Assembly (NCBI GenBank): GCA_003448835.1
Contig: DLXM01000351.1
Coordinates: forward strand, 7,441-22,294
Source of the DNA: Bacteroidota bacterium
GTDB lineage: Bacteria > Bacteroidota > Rhodothermia > Balneolales > HLUCCA01
Direction of reading: 5' to 3'
DNA: 14,854 nucleotides
The notes under the pieces are model-generated. The model was not told the DNA's origin, did not search any database, and was given only the letters and a program-made list of their open reading frames with translations. Shown piece by piece: positions 5,670 to 13,116 of the stretch (the first letter of the stretch is position 1; every line of letters starts with the position of its first letter). A program made the position numbers and the translations under genes.

Positions 5670-6803
5670 ATGACTAAAAGACTATTTCTACTATTATTTA
5701 TTTCGTCCTTTCTTTCGACCTCAAATATTTATGCTTTTGATGATCTTTTTAATGATGATGTTCAAGTAGCTGCTGGTTATTCTGTTATTGAGCAAGCACA
5801 CAAAGTTGTCGCAGAGCCGGGTTTTAATGTCGCAGATCTAAACTCAAACTATGCACCTGCCGATATCTTTGGTGCAACGGCAAACACCGATACTGCACAG
5901 TTGAACTCCTTCATTGCACCTGCAGACACTATTGTTGAGACGTTGGATTCTGTAGCCACTCAGTCGGGCATCATTGTCGTACAGTTAAACGCAAACATTG
6001 CTCCTGCCGATACTGTCGGTGCTGCGGCTGACACGGTTGTTGCACCTTGGCAGTTAGGTGGATGGGCGACGCTGAATGGGACACAGGCATCATTCAGAAA
6101 TTGGTCCCAGGGTGGGGTAAACAATATCGCTGGTACCAGTACCGCACGATTTACAGCCGAGTACAAAATGGAGCGTCATATTTTTGATCATGCAACGAAT
6201 TTAAAGTATGGCAAAGCACGTATTGAAGGTGCTGAATATCGAAAAACTGATGACGAATTTCGTATTAGAAATCAGTATCGATATTTGTTGGATGATCCAC
6301 GTTATTCATTGATTGCGCAGTTTAATTTTAACACACAATTTGATAAGGGCTTCGACAAAGAGTATGTGACCGTGATTTCGAAATTCATGGCACCGGGATA
6401 TTTCATTGAAACTGTGGGTTTTGCTTTTAATCCGGGTTCAGGTTATCAATTCGACATGGGTATTTCGCTGAAGCAGACAATTGTTTCTGATACTACGCTT
6501 TCGGTGCGATATGGACTAAAACCGGGTGAAACGATTAAAAATGAGGGTGGTATTTCGTTGGGGATGAAGGTTGAGCAGGATATTGCTACGAATGTGAGTT
6601 TGATGTCGCAGGTGGAAACATTTACGAATTATTTGAAACCCGTTAGCAGTACTACCTTGCTTTTTACGAATGAAATTGTGGGTAAAATTAATAGCTTTTT
6701 GTCTGCGAATCTTCAATTGGCGTTGGCTTATGATGACAATATTACCACAGAACTTCAGGTCAAGCAGGTGATATCAATCGGATTTAATTACAGATTTTTG
6801 TAG
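5670..6803 (+). CDS. DUF3078 outer-membrane beta-barrel protein with N-terminal repeats
   Basis: A 377-residue exported protein. MTKRLFLLLFISSFLSTSNIYA is a signal peptide, with cleavage likely after IYA. Residues from about 126 match DUF3078, a Bacteroidota family of predicted outer-membrane barrels: WQLGGWATLNGTQASFRNWSQGGVNN opens the domain, followed by alternating strands such as FRIRNQYRYLL and YSLIAQFNFNTQFD, ending in VISIGFNYRFL, a typical barrel C-terminus with a terminal hydrophobic residue. Residues 24-125 are not part of the barrel and contain three copies of a D/Q-L-N-x3-A-P-A-D motif (separate entry). The gene begins 59 bases after the PyrR-like stop behind a 16-base dyad and may have its own promoter. 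Family function is unknown; no transport partner is nearby. Confidence 0.82.
   Translation: MTKRLFLLLFISSFLSTSNIYAFDDLFNDDVQVAAGYSVIEQAHKVVAEPGFNVADLNSNYAPADIFGATANTDTAQLNSFIAPADTIVETLDSVATQSGIIVVQLNANIAPADTVGAAADTVVAPWQLGGWATLNGTQASFRNWSQGGVNNIAGTSTARFTAEYKMERHIFDHATNLKYGKARIEGAEYRKTDDEFRIRNQYRYLLDDPRYSLIAQFNFNTQFDKGFDKEYVTVISKFMAPGYFIETVGFAFNPGSGYQFDMGISLKQTIVSDTTLSVRYGLKPGETIKNEGGISLGMKVEQDIATNVSLMSQVETFTNYLKPVSSTTLLFTNEIVGKINSFLSANLQLALAYDDNITTELQVKQVISIGFNYRFL
5835..6014 (+). repeat. Protein repeat (L-N-x3-A-P-A-D) coded in the DUF3078 gene
   Basis: Three copies: DLNSNYAPAD (56-65), QLNSFIAPAD (77-86) and QLNANIAPAD (105-114), with spacings of 21 and 28 residues. The intervening sequence is Ala/Thr/Asp/Val-rich (for example TVGAAADT). 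The DNA copies differ at synonymous sites, so this is not a very recent tandem duplication. It lies between the signal peptide and the barrel, presumably periplasmic. Confidence 0.8.
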
Positions 6804-6886
6804 ATGCGTTCTATTGGGTTGACCGATTTTATCAGACGGATCGTTCTTGATGGGTAAATTTTTTGTATTGATTTATTAGGCAAATT

Positions 6887-8332
6887 ATGTCCGAAAACTC
6901 CGCTTTTAAGCTTCTTGGTGAGCATATAACTGAACTGAGCTCATGGTTGGATTCGTTTCCGAAGGGAATGGTTCGGCCGGGGGGAGAAAAGGAGGAGCTG
7001 GATCGCGCGGGGCAGGTGTTGGGTGAGTTGGTTGAGCGTTTGAAGGGTAATTATCCGTTTCAAAGTGGAATATATGCCGGTCAGATGCTCAAGCCACCTC
7101 ATGAAGTTGCCTGGGCGGCGTATGCTTTGGCGTCGCTGATCAATCCGAATAACCATGCGTTGGATGGTGGTCCGCCGACTTCTGAGATGGAGAAGGAAGT
7201 GATTCCGGTTTTGGCGGAGATGATTGGGTTTGTAAATCCGGTTCTGGGGCATTTGACCAGTAGTGGGACGATTGCGAATCTGGAGGCGCTTTGGGTGTCG
7301 AGGCAGGTGTCACCGGATAAGGCGGTGGGCTTTTCGGGGCAGGCTCATTATACCCATTCACGAATGTGTGAAGTATTGGGAATTAAGAGTATTGAAATCC
7401 CGGTGGATGATTTCGGAAACTGGGACCTGGAGTTTTTAGAGCATCATGCCGGGGCTATTGGTACTGTTGTTGTCACAATGGGGACTACTGGAATTGGGCG
7501 AGTTGAACCCTTGCATAAAATTTTGCCAATCTGTCAGAAACATGGTATTCGCATCCATCTGGATGCTGCTTATGGAGGGTATTTTAATTTACTGGCACGA
7601 AGCGGTGATATTGATTCCAGTGCATGGAAGTTAATTGCTCAGGCAGATAGCCTGGTTGTGGATCCTCACAAACATGGTCTGCAACCTTATGGATGTGGAT
7701 GTGTAATTTTTAAAGATCCGTCAGTTGGACGATTTTATAAACACGATTCTCCATATACGTACTTTTCTTCGGACGATCTTCATCTGGGGGAGATCAGTCT
7801 GGAATGTTCACGAGCAGGTGCAGCTGCCGCAGCGTTGTGGGCTACAATTCAAGTTTTTGATCTGAATCCGGGTGGACGCATGGAAGCTATGATGCGGGTT
7901 TGCCGAAATGCTGCAACTCAATTCGCAGATGAAATCCAGATAAAGGGAAATTTTCTGATTCTCGAAAATCCACAGCTGGATATTGTTGTCTATGCACCGA
8001 TTATTGGTGGTAACAGCACTTTATTGGCTGAGGAATCTACCGCTAATTCGGTCGAAAGTGGTAATTTTCATCAGAAAAACCGCTCAAAAACATCTGAAAT
8101 CAATAAAAACTCGGAAAAGATTTTCAAATTGGGGATGGATGCCGGAAAAGAAGGGGTTTATGTAAGTTTGTACAAAATCAAATCTTCTCAATTAAAATCA
8201 ATTTATCCGGATCTTGAAGTCGATTCTGAAACGGTTACGGTGCTACGAAGCGTCTTTATGAAACCAATTGACACGGAAATGGTATCAACTTTGGTGGATA
8301 GATTGAACCAATTTGCGGCTTCATCCACATAA
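6887..8332 (+). CDS. PLP-dependent group II amino-acid decarboxylase family protein
   Basis: A 481-residue fold-type I PLP enzyme related to glutamate, tyrosine and aromatic amino-acid decarboxylases, which turn an amino acid into an amine plus CO2. Visible residues: GHLTSSGTIANLEAL (121-135, phosphate-binding loop), H154 in GQAHYTHSRM (stacks on the PLP ring), D226 in HLDAAYGG (pairs with the pyridine N), and K262 in VVDPHKHGLQPYGCG (the Schiff-base lysine). All catalytic positions are intact. About residues 385-430 form a Ser/Asn/Lys-rich stretch (NSVESGNFHQKNRSKTSE) that looks like a hydrophilic insert in the C-terminal domain. Substrate cannot be read from sequence. Base composition shifts within the gene: the first 440 bases are G-rich, the rest AT-richer. 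It converges on an aldehyde dehydrogenase and shares its terminator; a joint pathway is possible but unproven. Confidence 0.85.
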   Translation: MSENSAFKLLGEHITELSSWLDSFPKGMVRPGGEKEELDRAGQVLGELVERLKGNYPFQSGIYAGQMLKPPHEVAWAAYALASLINPNNHALDGGPPTSEMEKEVIPVLAEMIGFVNPVLGHLTSSGTIANLEALWVSRQVSPDKAVGFSGQAHYTHSRMCEVLGIKSIEIPVDDFGNWDLEFLEHHAGAIGTVVVTMGTTGIGRVEPLHKILPICQKHGIRIHLDAAYGGYFNLLARSGDIDSSAWKLIAQADSLVVDPHKHGLQPYGCGCVIFKDPSVGRFYKHDSPYTYFSSDDLHLGEISLECSRAGAAAAALWATIQVFDLNPGGRMEAMMRVCRNAATQFADEIQIKGNFLILENPQLDIVVYAPIIGGNSTLLAEESTANSVESGNFHQKNRSKTSEINKNSEKIFKLGMDAGKEGVYVSLYKIKSSQLKSIYPDLEVDSETVTVLRSVFMKPIDTEMVSTLVDRLNQFAASST

Positions 8333-8367
8333 AAAAAGCGCCATCCTTTTGAGGGGACAGCGCTTCT
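8331..8367 (-). terminator. Shared hairpin terminator between convergent genes
   Basis: AAGCGC (8336-8341) pairs with GCGCTT (8360-8365), and an inner TCC/GGA can extend the stem after a mismatch. On the minus strand the stem is followed by a run of seven T, a good intrinsic terminator for the aldehyde dehydrogenase gene. On the plus strand only TTCTGAATTGTT follows, so it is weaker for the decarboxylase, whose stop codon it touches. Confidence 0.75.
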
Positions 8368-8386
8368 GAATTGTTAATTCGCCAAA

Positions 8387-9913
8387 TTACACGTCGAATT
8401 TAATACCTTGTGCCAGAGGTAATTCATTGCTCCAGTTAATGGTATTCGTCTGTCGACGCATGTAGATTTTCCAGGCATCTGAACCGGATTCGCGTCCGCC
8501 ACCGGTCTCTTTTTCGCCACCAAAAGCGCCACCGATTTCAGCACCACTGGTGCCAATATTAACGTTGGCAATACCACAATCTGAGCCAAAATGACTCAGG
8601 AATTGTTCAGCTTCACGCATATTTAAAGTGAAAATCGCAGAGCTGAGTCCTTGAACAACTCCATTGTGATATGCGAGTGCTTCAGAATATTCCTTGTAGC
8701 GGATCAGGTATAAAATCGGAGCGAAGGTTTCATCCTGCACAATTTGATAGTGGTTTTCTGCAATACAAATTGCGGGACGGACAAAAGTGCCGCTATCGTA
8801 ATCGCCACCACTTAATACTTCACCACCATAAACAACTTCTCCACCTGCTTCTTTAAGGGAAGTCAACGCATTCTGCATGTTTTTAACAGCATCTTTGTCG
8901 ATTAATGGACCAACCAAAGTGCCTTCTTTCAATGGATCTCCAATTCGGATGTTTTTGTAGATGCTCACCAAACGATCTTTGATCTGATCGAAAATAGAGT
9001 CGTGAACAATCAATCTTCGGGTGGAAGTACATCGTTGTCCGGCTGTTCCAACTGCACCAAAAACGGTAGCACGGATTGCCATTTCGATATCGGCGTTTGG
9101 AGTTATAATAATTGCATTATTTCCACCAAGTTCGAGTAGTGACCTCCCCAATCGGCCCGCTACCACCTGTGCGACCTGTTTCCCCATTCGGATAGATCCC
9201 GTCGCCGAAATCAACGGCACGCGATGATCACTCGTCATCCACTCACCCACCGTTCTGTCGCCATTGATCATACAGAAAATCCCCTCAGGTAGATCATTCT
9301 TACGCAACACATCCTGAATGATATTCTGACACGCAACCGCACACAGCGGAGTTTTCTCAGACGGCTTCCATATAATCGTATCACCACAAACCGCAGCCAA
9401 CATTGCATTCCAGCTCCAAACCGCAACCGGGAAGTTAAAAGCTGAAATCACACCAACTGCGCCCAACGGATGATATTGCTCATACATCCTGTGGTTTGGT
9501 CGCTCAGAATGCATAGTCAGTCCGTATAACTGGCGCGAAAGTCCGACTGCAAAATCACAAATGTCGATCATTTCCTGAACTTCACCAAGACCTTCTTGCA
9601 GAATTTTACCCATTTCAAGCGAAACAAGTCGTCCAAGATCGTCTTTGTTTGCACGTAATGCATCACCAATTTGACGGACGATTTCACCTCGCTGTGGCGC
9701 CGGCATCATTCTCCAGGTAGCAAATGCGGCTGTTGAAGTTGTTACGACCTGCTCATATTCATTTTTAGTCGTGGAATAAACTGAGCCAATAAGCTTATTG
9801 TCGATTGGCGAATAAGAATCGAGTTTTGTCGCATTTTTTGTCGAAAAAGTCGATGTTCCGGTAGAAGTGCCATCATTTTCTGCACTAATCCCGAGGCGTT
9901 TTAGGAAATCCAT
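8387..9913 (-). CDS. Aldehyde dehydrogenase, ALDH7 (antiquitin / aminoadipate-semialdehyde dehydrogenase) type
   Basis: A 508-residue NAD(P)+-dependent aldehyde dehydrogenase. Catalytic residues are in place: N160 in ISAFNFPVAVW, K183 in WKPSEKTPL, E261 in LLELGGNNAI and the nucleophile C295 in GTAGQRCTSTRR. The ALDH7-like features are MYEQYHPLGAVGVISAFNFP (143-162), the E-L-G-G-N-N-A-I-I sequence, and the C-terminal GTSGAEIGGAFGGEKETGGGRESGSDAWK with QTNTINW. This subfamily oxidises alpha-aminoadipate semialdehyde / piperideine-6-carboxylate in lysine degradation and some related aldehydes. Residues 14-30 are a Ser/Thr-rich extension. No lysine aminotransferase is in the window, so the substrate is inferred from the family only. 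The gene is transcribed alone, with its own upstream region and a terminator shared with the decarboxylase. Confidence 0.9.
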   Translation of the reverse strand: MDFLKRLGISAENDGTSTGTSTFSTKNATKLDSYSPIDNKLIGSVYSTTKNEYEQVVTTSTAAFATWRMMPAPQRGEIVRQIGDALRANKDDLGRLVSLEMGKILQEGLGEVQEMIDICDFAVGLSRQLYGLTMHSERPNHRMYEQYHPLGAVGVISAFNFPVAVWSWNAMLAAVCGDTIIWKPSEKTPLCAVACQNIIQDVLRKNDLPEGIFCMINGDRTVGEWMTSDHRVPLISATGSIRMGKQVAQVVAGRLGRSLLELGGNNAIIITPNADIEMAIRATVFGAVGTAGQRCTSTRRLIVHDSIFDQIKDRLVSIYKNIRIGDPLKEGTLVGPLIDKDAVKNMQNALTSLKEAGGEVVYGGEVLSGGDYDSGTFVRPAICIAENHYQIVQDETFAPILYLIRYKEYSEALAYHNGVVQGLSSAIFTLNMREAEQFLSHFGSDCGIANVNIGTSGAEIGGAFGGEKETGGGRESGSDAWKIYMRRQTNTINWSNELPLAQGIKFDV

Positions 9914-10118
9914 AAATAATTGTCCGATTTTGAATTGAATAGAATTAATATCACATCCTAAAGATACTGTGTTAGCCTGAAATAATCAGGACTAAAAATT
10001 GCTGAATACCCACCCAATATTCTAAAACGTTATTGCATTCTGAGCGATGGCTGGCTGATGTTACCAAACCAGTAGATGTGGACGACCATTGGTGGTTGTA
10101 ATTTGAGTGTTGAGTACA
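9914..10118. promoter_or_regulatory. Intergenic region with a dyad and a weak promoter for the ALDH gene
   Basis: These 205 bases hold no gene I can support. On the minus strand TATCTTTA (9959-9966) is one base from the -7 consensus TAnnTTTG, with CTG 20 bases upstream in place of TTG. Between and over these lies the dyad CCTGA-AATAA-TCAGG (9976-9990), where a repressor could sit. Near the outer-membrane gene's stop there is AGTGT-TGAGT-ACACT, without a T-run. No convincing terminator for that gene is seen. Confidence 0.35.
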
Positions 10119-12083
10119 CTAAAAATGGAACCTGGCAACCATTTCCAGATTTGGGAAATTTCGTCTGTTGGTTTGTTTTTCAGCCCTGAGAAACTCAGCC
10201 CGAAGCTCCTCCGGATATTCGATATATAACTTTTGCCAGGATCGCTGAACCTGATACCATCCCGTAATAAACAGCTCGTTTTTAGAGTAAAATGGCAAGC
10301 TAATGGTTACAACCGGACCAATTTGTGTGGTGATCTGTTGTCCGGTACCAATGCGGGTAATGCGAGTCAACGAACCGTTTTGTTCGGTTTCCAGTTGGAC
10401 CGTAGCCCGCTGCAGGAAATCAAATTTCCGGAAATATCTGAGTCCGGAGGAAATACTAAACTCCCCGAATTTTTTAACTAAAACGCCTTGAAAATCATAC
10501 GTGATAAGCGTGTCAATTGGTGTCTCCTGAAATGTCTCCCAGTATAACTTGCCTATACGCAACTCACTTCGGGATGCATCCAGTTCAAATGACCAATCTG
10601 GAGCAAAATCATATTCAAGTTCCGATAAAAATGATAACTCACGGGCCGACTGATCAGTTTTGGGTCGACCGGGGAGTTCGTAATCTTCGACCGTGTAGTT
10701 AGCACGGACAATAATTGATTGCCGCCATGAAAAATACTCATTTGGTTGCCAGGTGAGATCAGGAATTAACCTGAGCGATCTGCGCCAATTGTTCTCGATA
10801 CTTCGTTCAGCATAGATATAAACATAATGAAATGCTTCTCCGGCCAGCACAATTGAACTGGAAAACTCATCCGAAAATTTAATGTCGTTTCGCAACCTGA
10901 ATAAAAACGCGAATTCATCCCGGTTGTCTTTGTTAATATCAGGGGTATCATAACGTAGTATGCTCGAAGACAGATCGATGCCAAAACTGTACGATGGTGT
11001 GACTCTGATCTGATTGTTAGTAAATAATTCAAATCTACTTTGAGTGAAATTCGAATTTTCCAGGATTTCGGTACGTCGCCTGACCTGGTCCTGGGGCAAT
11101 CCCTCAGTATTGATCAGTCTGGACTCTCTGACTTGAGCAGACCAAGTGAATCCGGCATTCATATTAAATCTGCGGCTCGGATAACTAATTGTAGTAGTCA
11201 GATCAACCAGTTGTCGTAAACTTCGGGAATCGAACAGCACCGCATCAGGATCATCTTCTAAGGGTGAGTTCAATATTTTTCGAACGTTATTTAGTCCTGT
11301 AATGTCGATATTTGCCCTGAAATTCCTCGCAATCGGAAAGTCCAACGACATCGATGCAAATGTCGTATCAGTATCGATTGACTCCATGAAATTATTTTCA
11401 GAACGGTTTAATAAGCTTGTTGCCTGGTAGCTGTCTCTTCTGGAGTTGCCATACCAAACTTCAGAACGCATGTTGAGCATATCTTCATGAGAATACATGG
11501 CTTTCGATCCGAATCTTGTGGTTATAAATCGACGTGGATCGATGTATGAAACCTCTGCATTCGCGAGGGGATCTAATCGGGTGTCACCAAACGTCAATGG
11601 ATCCAGATCTGTTTTTAATGCCCAAGAAAACCCTTGATCCAGTCTGTCACTTCGTTGATCACTCATAAATCCTATTGCCGGATTAATGACCCCAATATTT
11701 TCCAATCGATATGCCAGTCCAATTAGTCCCTGATCCTGACGAAGTCCTGTGTTCGTAAACGTGAATGTTTTGGCATTTCCGGTAATGGCCAATTTGTCAG
11801 TCAAAGCATATCGAAGTGCAAGTGAGGCATCGTGTTCTTTCTGGACATTTTGTGGTTGTTCGTTGAACAAAAAGTATCTGGAACTGTTTCGATTGAGAAG
11901 CTGGAAATTTAAATCCCGGAATTGATAGTTAACATCTGCATTGATACGCATTTGAACAACGTCCAATTGACGATAAAATGACGATTGACCAGTTAGAATT
12001 TGGGCAGTTGAGTCCATTGAAAATGACATCCACATCAAAAAAGCAGAGAAAATCAGAACAATATGGTGGATTCTTACTTGCAT
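10119..12083 (-). CDS. Large outer-membrane beta-barrel protein, unrecognised family
   Basis: A 654-residue protein that I do not recognise. I chose ATG (MQVRIHHIVLIFSAFLMWMS) over an in-frame TTG 12 bases earlier because it gives a normal Sec signal peptide, with cleavage likely after DSTAQ. The rest is rich in aromatic and charged residues with the alternating pattern of transmembrane beta strands (for example INADVNYQFRDLNFQLL, LTWQPNEYFSWRQSII, FSISSGLRYFRKFDF), and it ends NLEMVARFHF; a C-terminal Phe is the usual barrel insertion signal. Length would suit a barrel of 20 or more strands. There is no plug domain or TonB box that I can see, and no SusD-like neighbour. It is transcribed alone and divergently from trmH. 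A 16-base dyad lies 11 bases before its start codon. It could be a porin-like or structural protein; function is open. Confidence 0.75.
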   Translation of the reverse strand: MQVRIHHIVLIFSAFLMWMSFSMDSTAQILTGQSSFYRQLDVVQMRINADVNYQFRDLNFQLLNRNSSRYFLFNEQPQNVQKEHDASLALRYALTDKLAITGNAKTFTFTNTGLRQDQGLIGLAYRLENIGVINPAIGFMSDQRSDRLDQGFSWALKTDLDPLTFGDTRLDPLANAEVSYIDPRRFITTRFGSKAMYSHEDMLNMRSEVWYGNSRRDSYQATSLLNRSENNFMESIDTDTTFASMSLDFPIARNFRANIDITGLNNVRKILNSPLEDDPDAVLFDSRSLRQLVDLTTTISYPSRRFNMNAGFTWSAQVRESRLINTEGLPQDQVRRRTEILENSNFTQSRFELFTNNQIRVTPSYSFGIDLSSSILRYDTPDINKDNRDEFAFLFRLRNDIKFSDEFSSSIVLAGEAFHYVYIYAERSIENNWRRSLRLIPDLTWQPNEYFSWRQSIIVRANYTVEDYELPGRPKTDQSARELSFLSELEYDFAPDWSFELDASRSELRIGKLYWETFQETPIDTLITYDFQGVLVKKFGEFSISSGLRYFRKFDFLQRATVQLETEQNGSLTRITRIGTGQQITTQIGPVVTISLPFYSKNELFITGWYQVQRSWQKLYIEYPEELRAEFLRAEKQTNRRNFPNLEMVARFHF

Positions 12084-12094
12084 GTTGGGTCTCA

Positions 12095-12110
12095 AAACTT
12101 GGTCAAGTTT
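12095..12110. repeat. 16-base dyad AAACTTG-GT-CAAGTTT just before the outer-membrane gene
   Basis: Perfect 7-base arms around two bases, 11 bases from the ATG on the minus strand. In mRNA the six outer pairs with a 4-base loop could form a hairpin in the ribosome-binding zone. As DNA it would suit a dimeric regulator. It is not the same sequence as the dyad before the DUF3078 gene. Confidence 0.55.
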
Positions 12111-12160
12111 CGAGTATAGATACGGGTTTATTTCGTTTATTCATCATTTTTTGGGATGCC

Positions 12161-12190
12161 GTAAATTAAATTAATGTTAGGACAAATCAA
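12161..12190 (-). promoter_or_regulatory. Weak candidate promoter for the outer-membrane gene
   Basis: On the minus strand TTG is followed after 19 bases by TAATTTAC, which matches the TA and two of the four last bases of the Bacteroidetes -7 box TAnnTTTG. Spacing is right but the match is imperfect. On the plus strand of the same gap, TTGCAT-N17-TTTAAT (12222-12250) is an equally weak candidate for trmH. Confidence 0.25.
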
Positions 12191-12284
12191 TCTGTTCAAT
12201 TTCACCGAATTCCTTATTACATTGCATAAACCGATATGAGATGATTTAATCGTTTTATATCCCGGACCTCGAAATATAATAACT

Positions 12285-13067
12285 GTGCCATATAAGCTGA
12301 GTAAAAACCAAATTACAACATATAGGAAGTTAGCACAGCGCAAATACAGGGATAAGTTTGGACTCTATCTTGCGGAGGGTCTTAGAGTGGTATCGCAATT
12401 GATTGAGGGTGATCGTGTCAAAATTGAGGCGATAATTGTAACGGATACACAACATGTTGATGGATTACATCCCGGTAATGTACCCGTTCTGGTCGCGGAT
12501 GCATCTGATTTCAAAAGTTTGAGTGATACGCAACAGTCTCAGGGTATCATCGCAGTTTGTCGAAAGGATGTCGATGCATCAACAGAAGAACTTATCGCAT
12601 TAGAATCGGGCGTAATTGTGGCATTAGACCGGCTTCAGGATCCCGGGAATCTGGGGACGATCATTCGTTCAGCTACATGGTTTGGCGCATCTGCACTGAT
12701 TTTGGGTTCCGGTTCAGTCGAGTATTATAATCCTAAAGTTGTACGAAGTACCGCCGGGGCTATTGATGTTCTGCCGCATATAGAAGCTGAATTAGTGCCT
12801 GTATTGAGAAATTTTTCAAAAAATGGTTGGAGAATCTGCGCTTTGGATGTTGGCCCGGGCGCAATTGACATTAATAAGGCAGAATTTGGTTCAAAAACGA
12901 TCATCATAGTTGGAAATGAAGGGTCTGGGTTGACCGACGAAGTGGCATCAGAAGATTACGACAGAGTTTTTATTCGCGGTCGGCAGGAACATGTTGAAAG
13001 TTTGAATGCAGGTGTCGCGGTTTCAATTTGTTTGTATCGATTTCAAGTTGGGGGAATGTTGAAGTAA
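12285..13067 (+). CDS. TrmH/SpoU-family RNA 2'-O-methyltransferase, GTG start
   Basis: A 260-residue SPOUT methyltransferase that uses S-adenosylmethionine to methylate a ribose 2'-OH in rRNA or tRNA. Residues 1-92 form the RNA-binding SpoU_sub_bind domain (LAQRKYRDKFGLYLAEGLRVV, 16-36). The catalytic domain shows motif 1, LDRLQDPGNLGTIIRSA (114-130, with N122 and R128); motif 2, IIIVGNEGSGL (206-216); and motif 3, ESLNAGVAVSICLYRF (238-253, with N241), which together make the knotted cofactor site. The start is GTG; the next residues PYKLSKNQ fit the family. The target nucleotide cannot be assigned, so I do not choose between RlmB-like and TsnR-like names. It precedes phoH by 49 bases on the same strand and may be co-transcribed with it. 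Confidence 0.92.
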   Translation: MPYKLSKNQITTYRKLAQRKYRDKFGLYLAEGLRVVSQLIEGDRVKIEAIIVTDTQHVDGLHPGNVPVLVADASDFKSLSDTQQSQGIIAVCRKDVDASTEELIALESGVIVALDRLQDPGNLGTIIRSATWFGASALILGSGSVEYYNPKVVRSTAGAIDVLPHIEAELVPVLRNFSKNGWRICALDVGPGAIDINKAEFGSKTIIIVGNEGSGLTDEVASEDYDRVFIRGRQEHVESLNAGVAVSICLYRFQVGGMLK

Positions 13068-13102
13068 AGTAGATCATATTCGTTCTTAAAATTATAAAGC
13101 AC

Positions 13103-13107
13103 AGGAG
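13103..13107 (+). promoter_or_regulatory. Shine-Dalgarno AGGAG for phoH
   Basis: AGGAG lies 9 bases before the phoH ATG. It is notable because none of the other genes in the window has a clear Shine-Dalgarno sequence, as is usual in Bacteroidota-like genomes. Confidence 0.6.
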
Positions 13108-13116
13108 CAATTCATT

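Noticed and set aside
6941..7252. 103-residue open frame on the minus strand inside the decarboxylase gene
   Set aside because: It is antisense to a well-matched enzyme, is Arg/Gln/Leu-rich without any known pattern, and arises from the strong G skew of this part of the gene.
10033..10092. 19-codon minus-strand frame (MVVHIYWFGNISQPSLRMQ) after the outer-membrane gene
   Set aside because: Very short, no ribosome-binding signal and no recognisable relation to a broken gene; random open frames of this length are expected.
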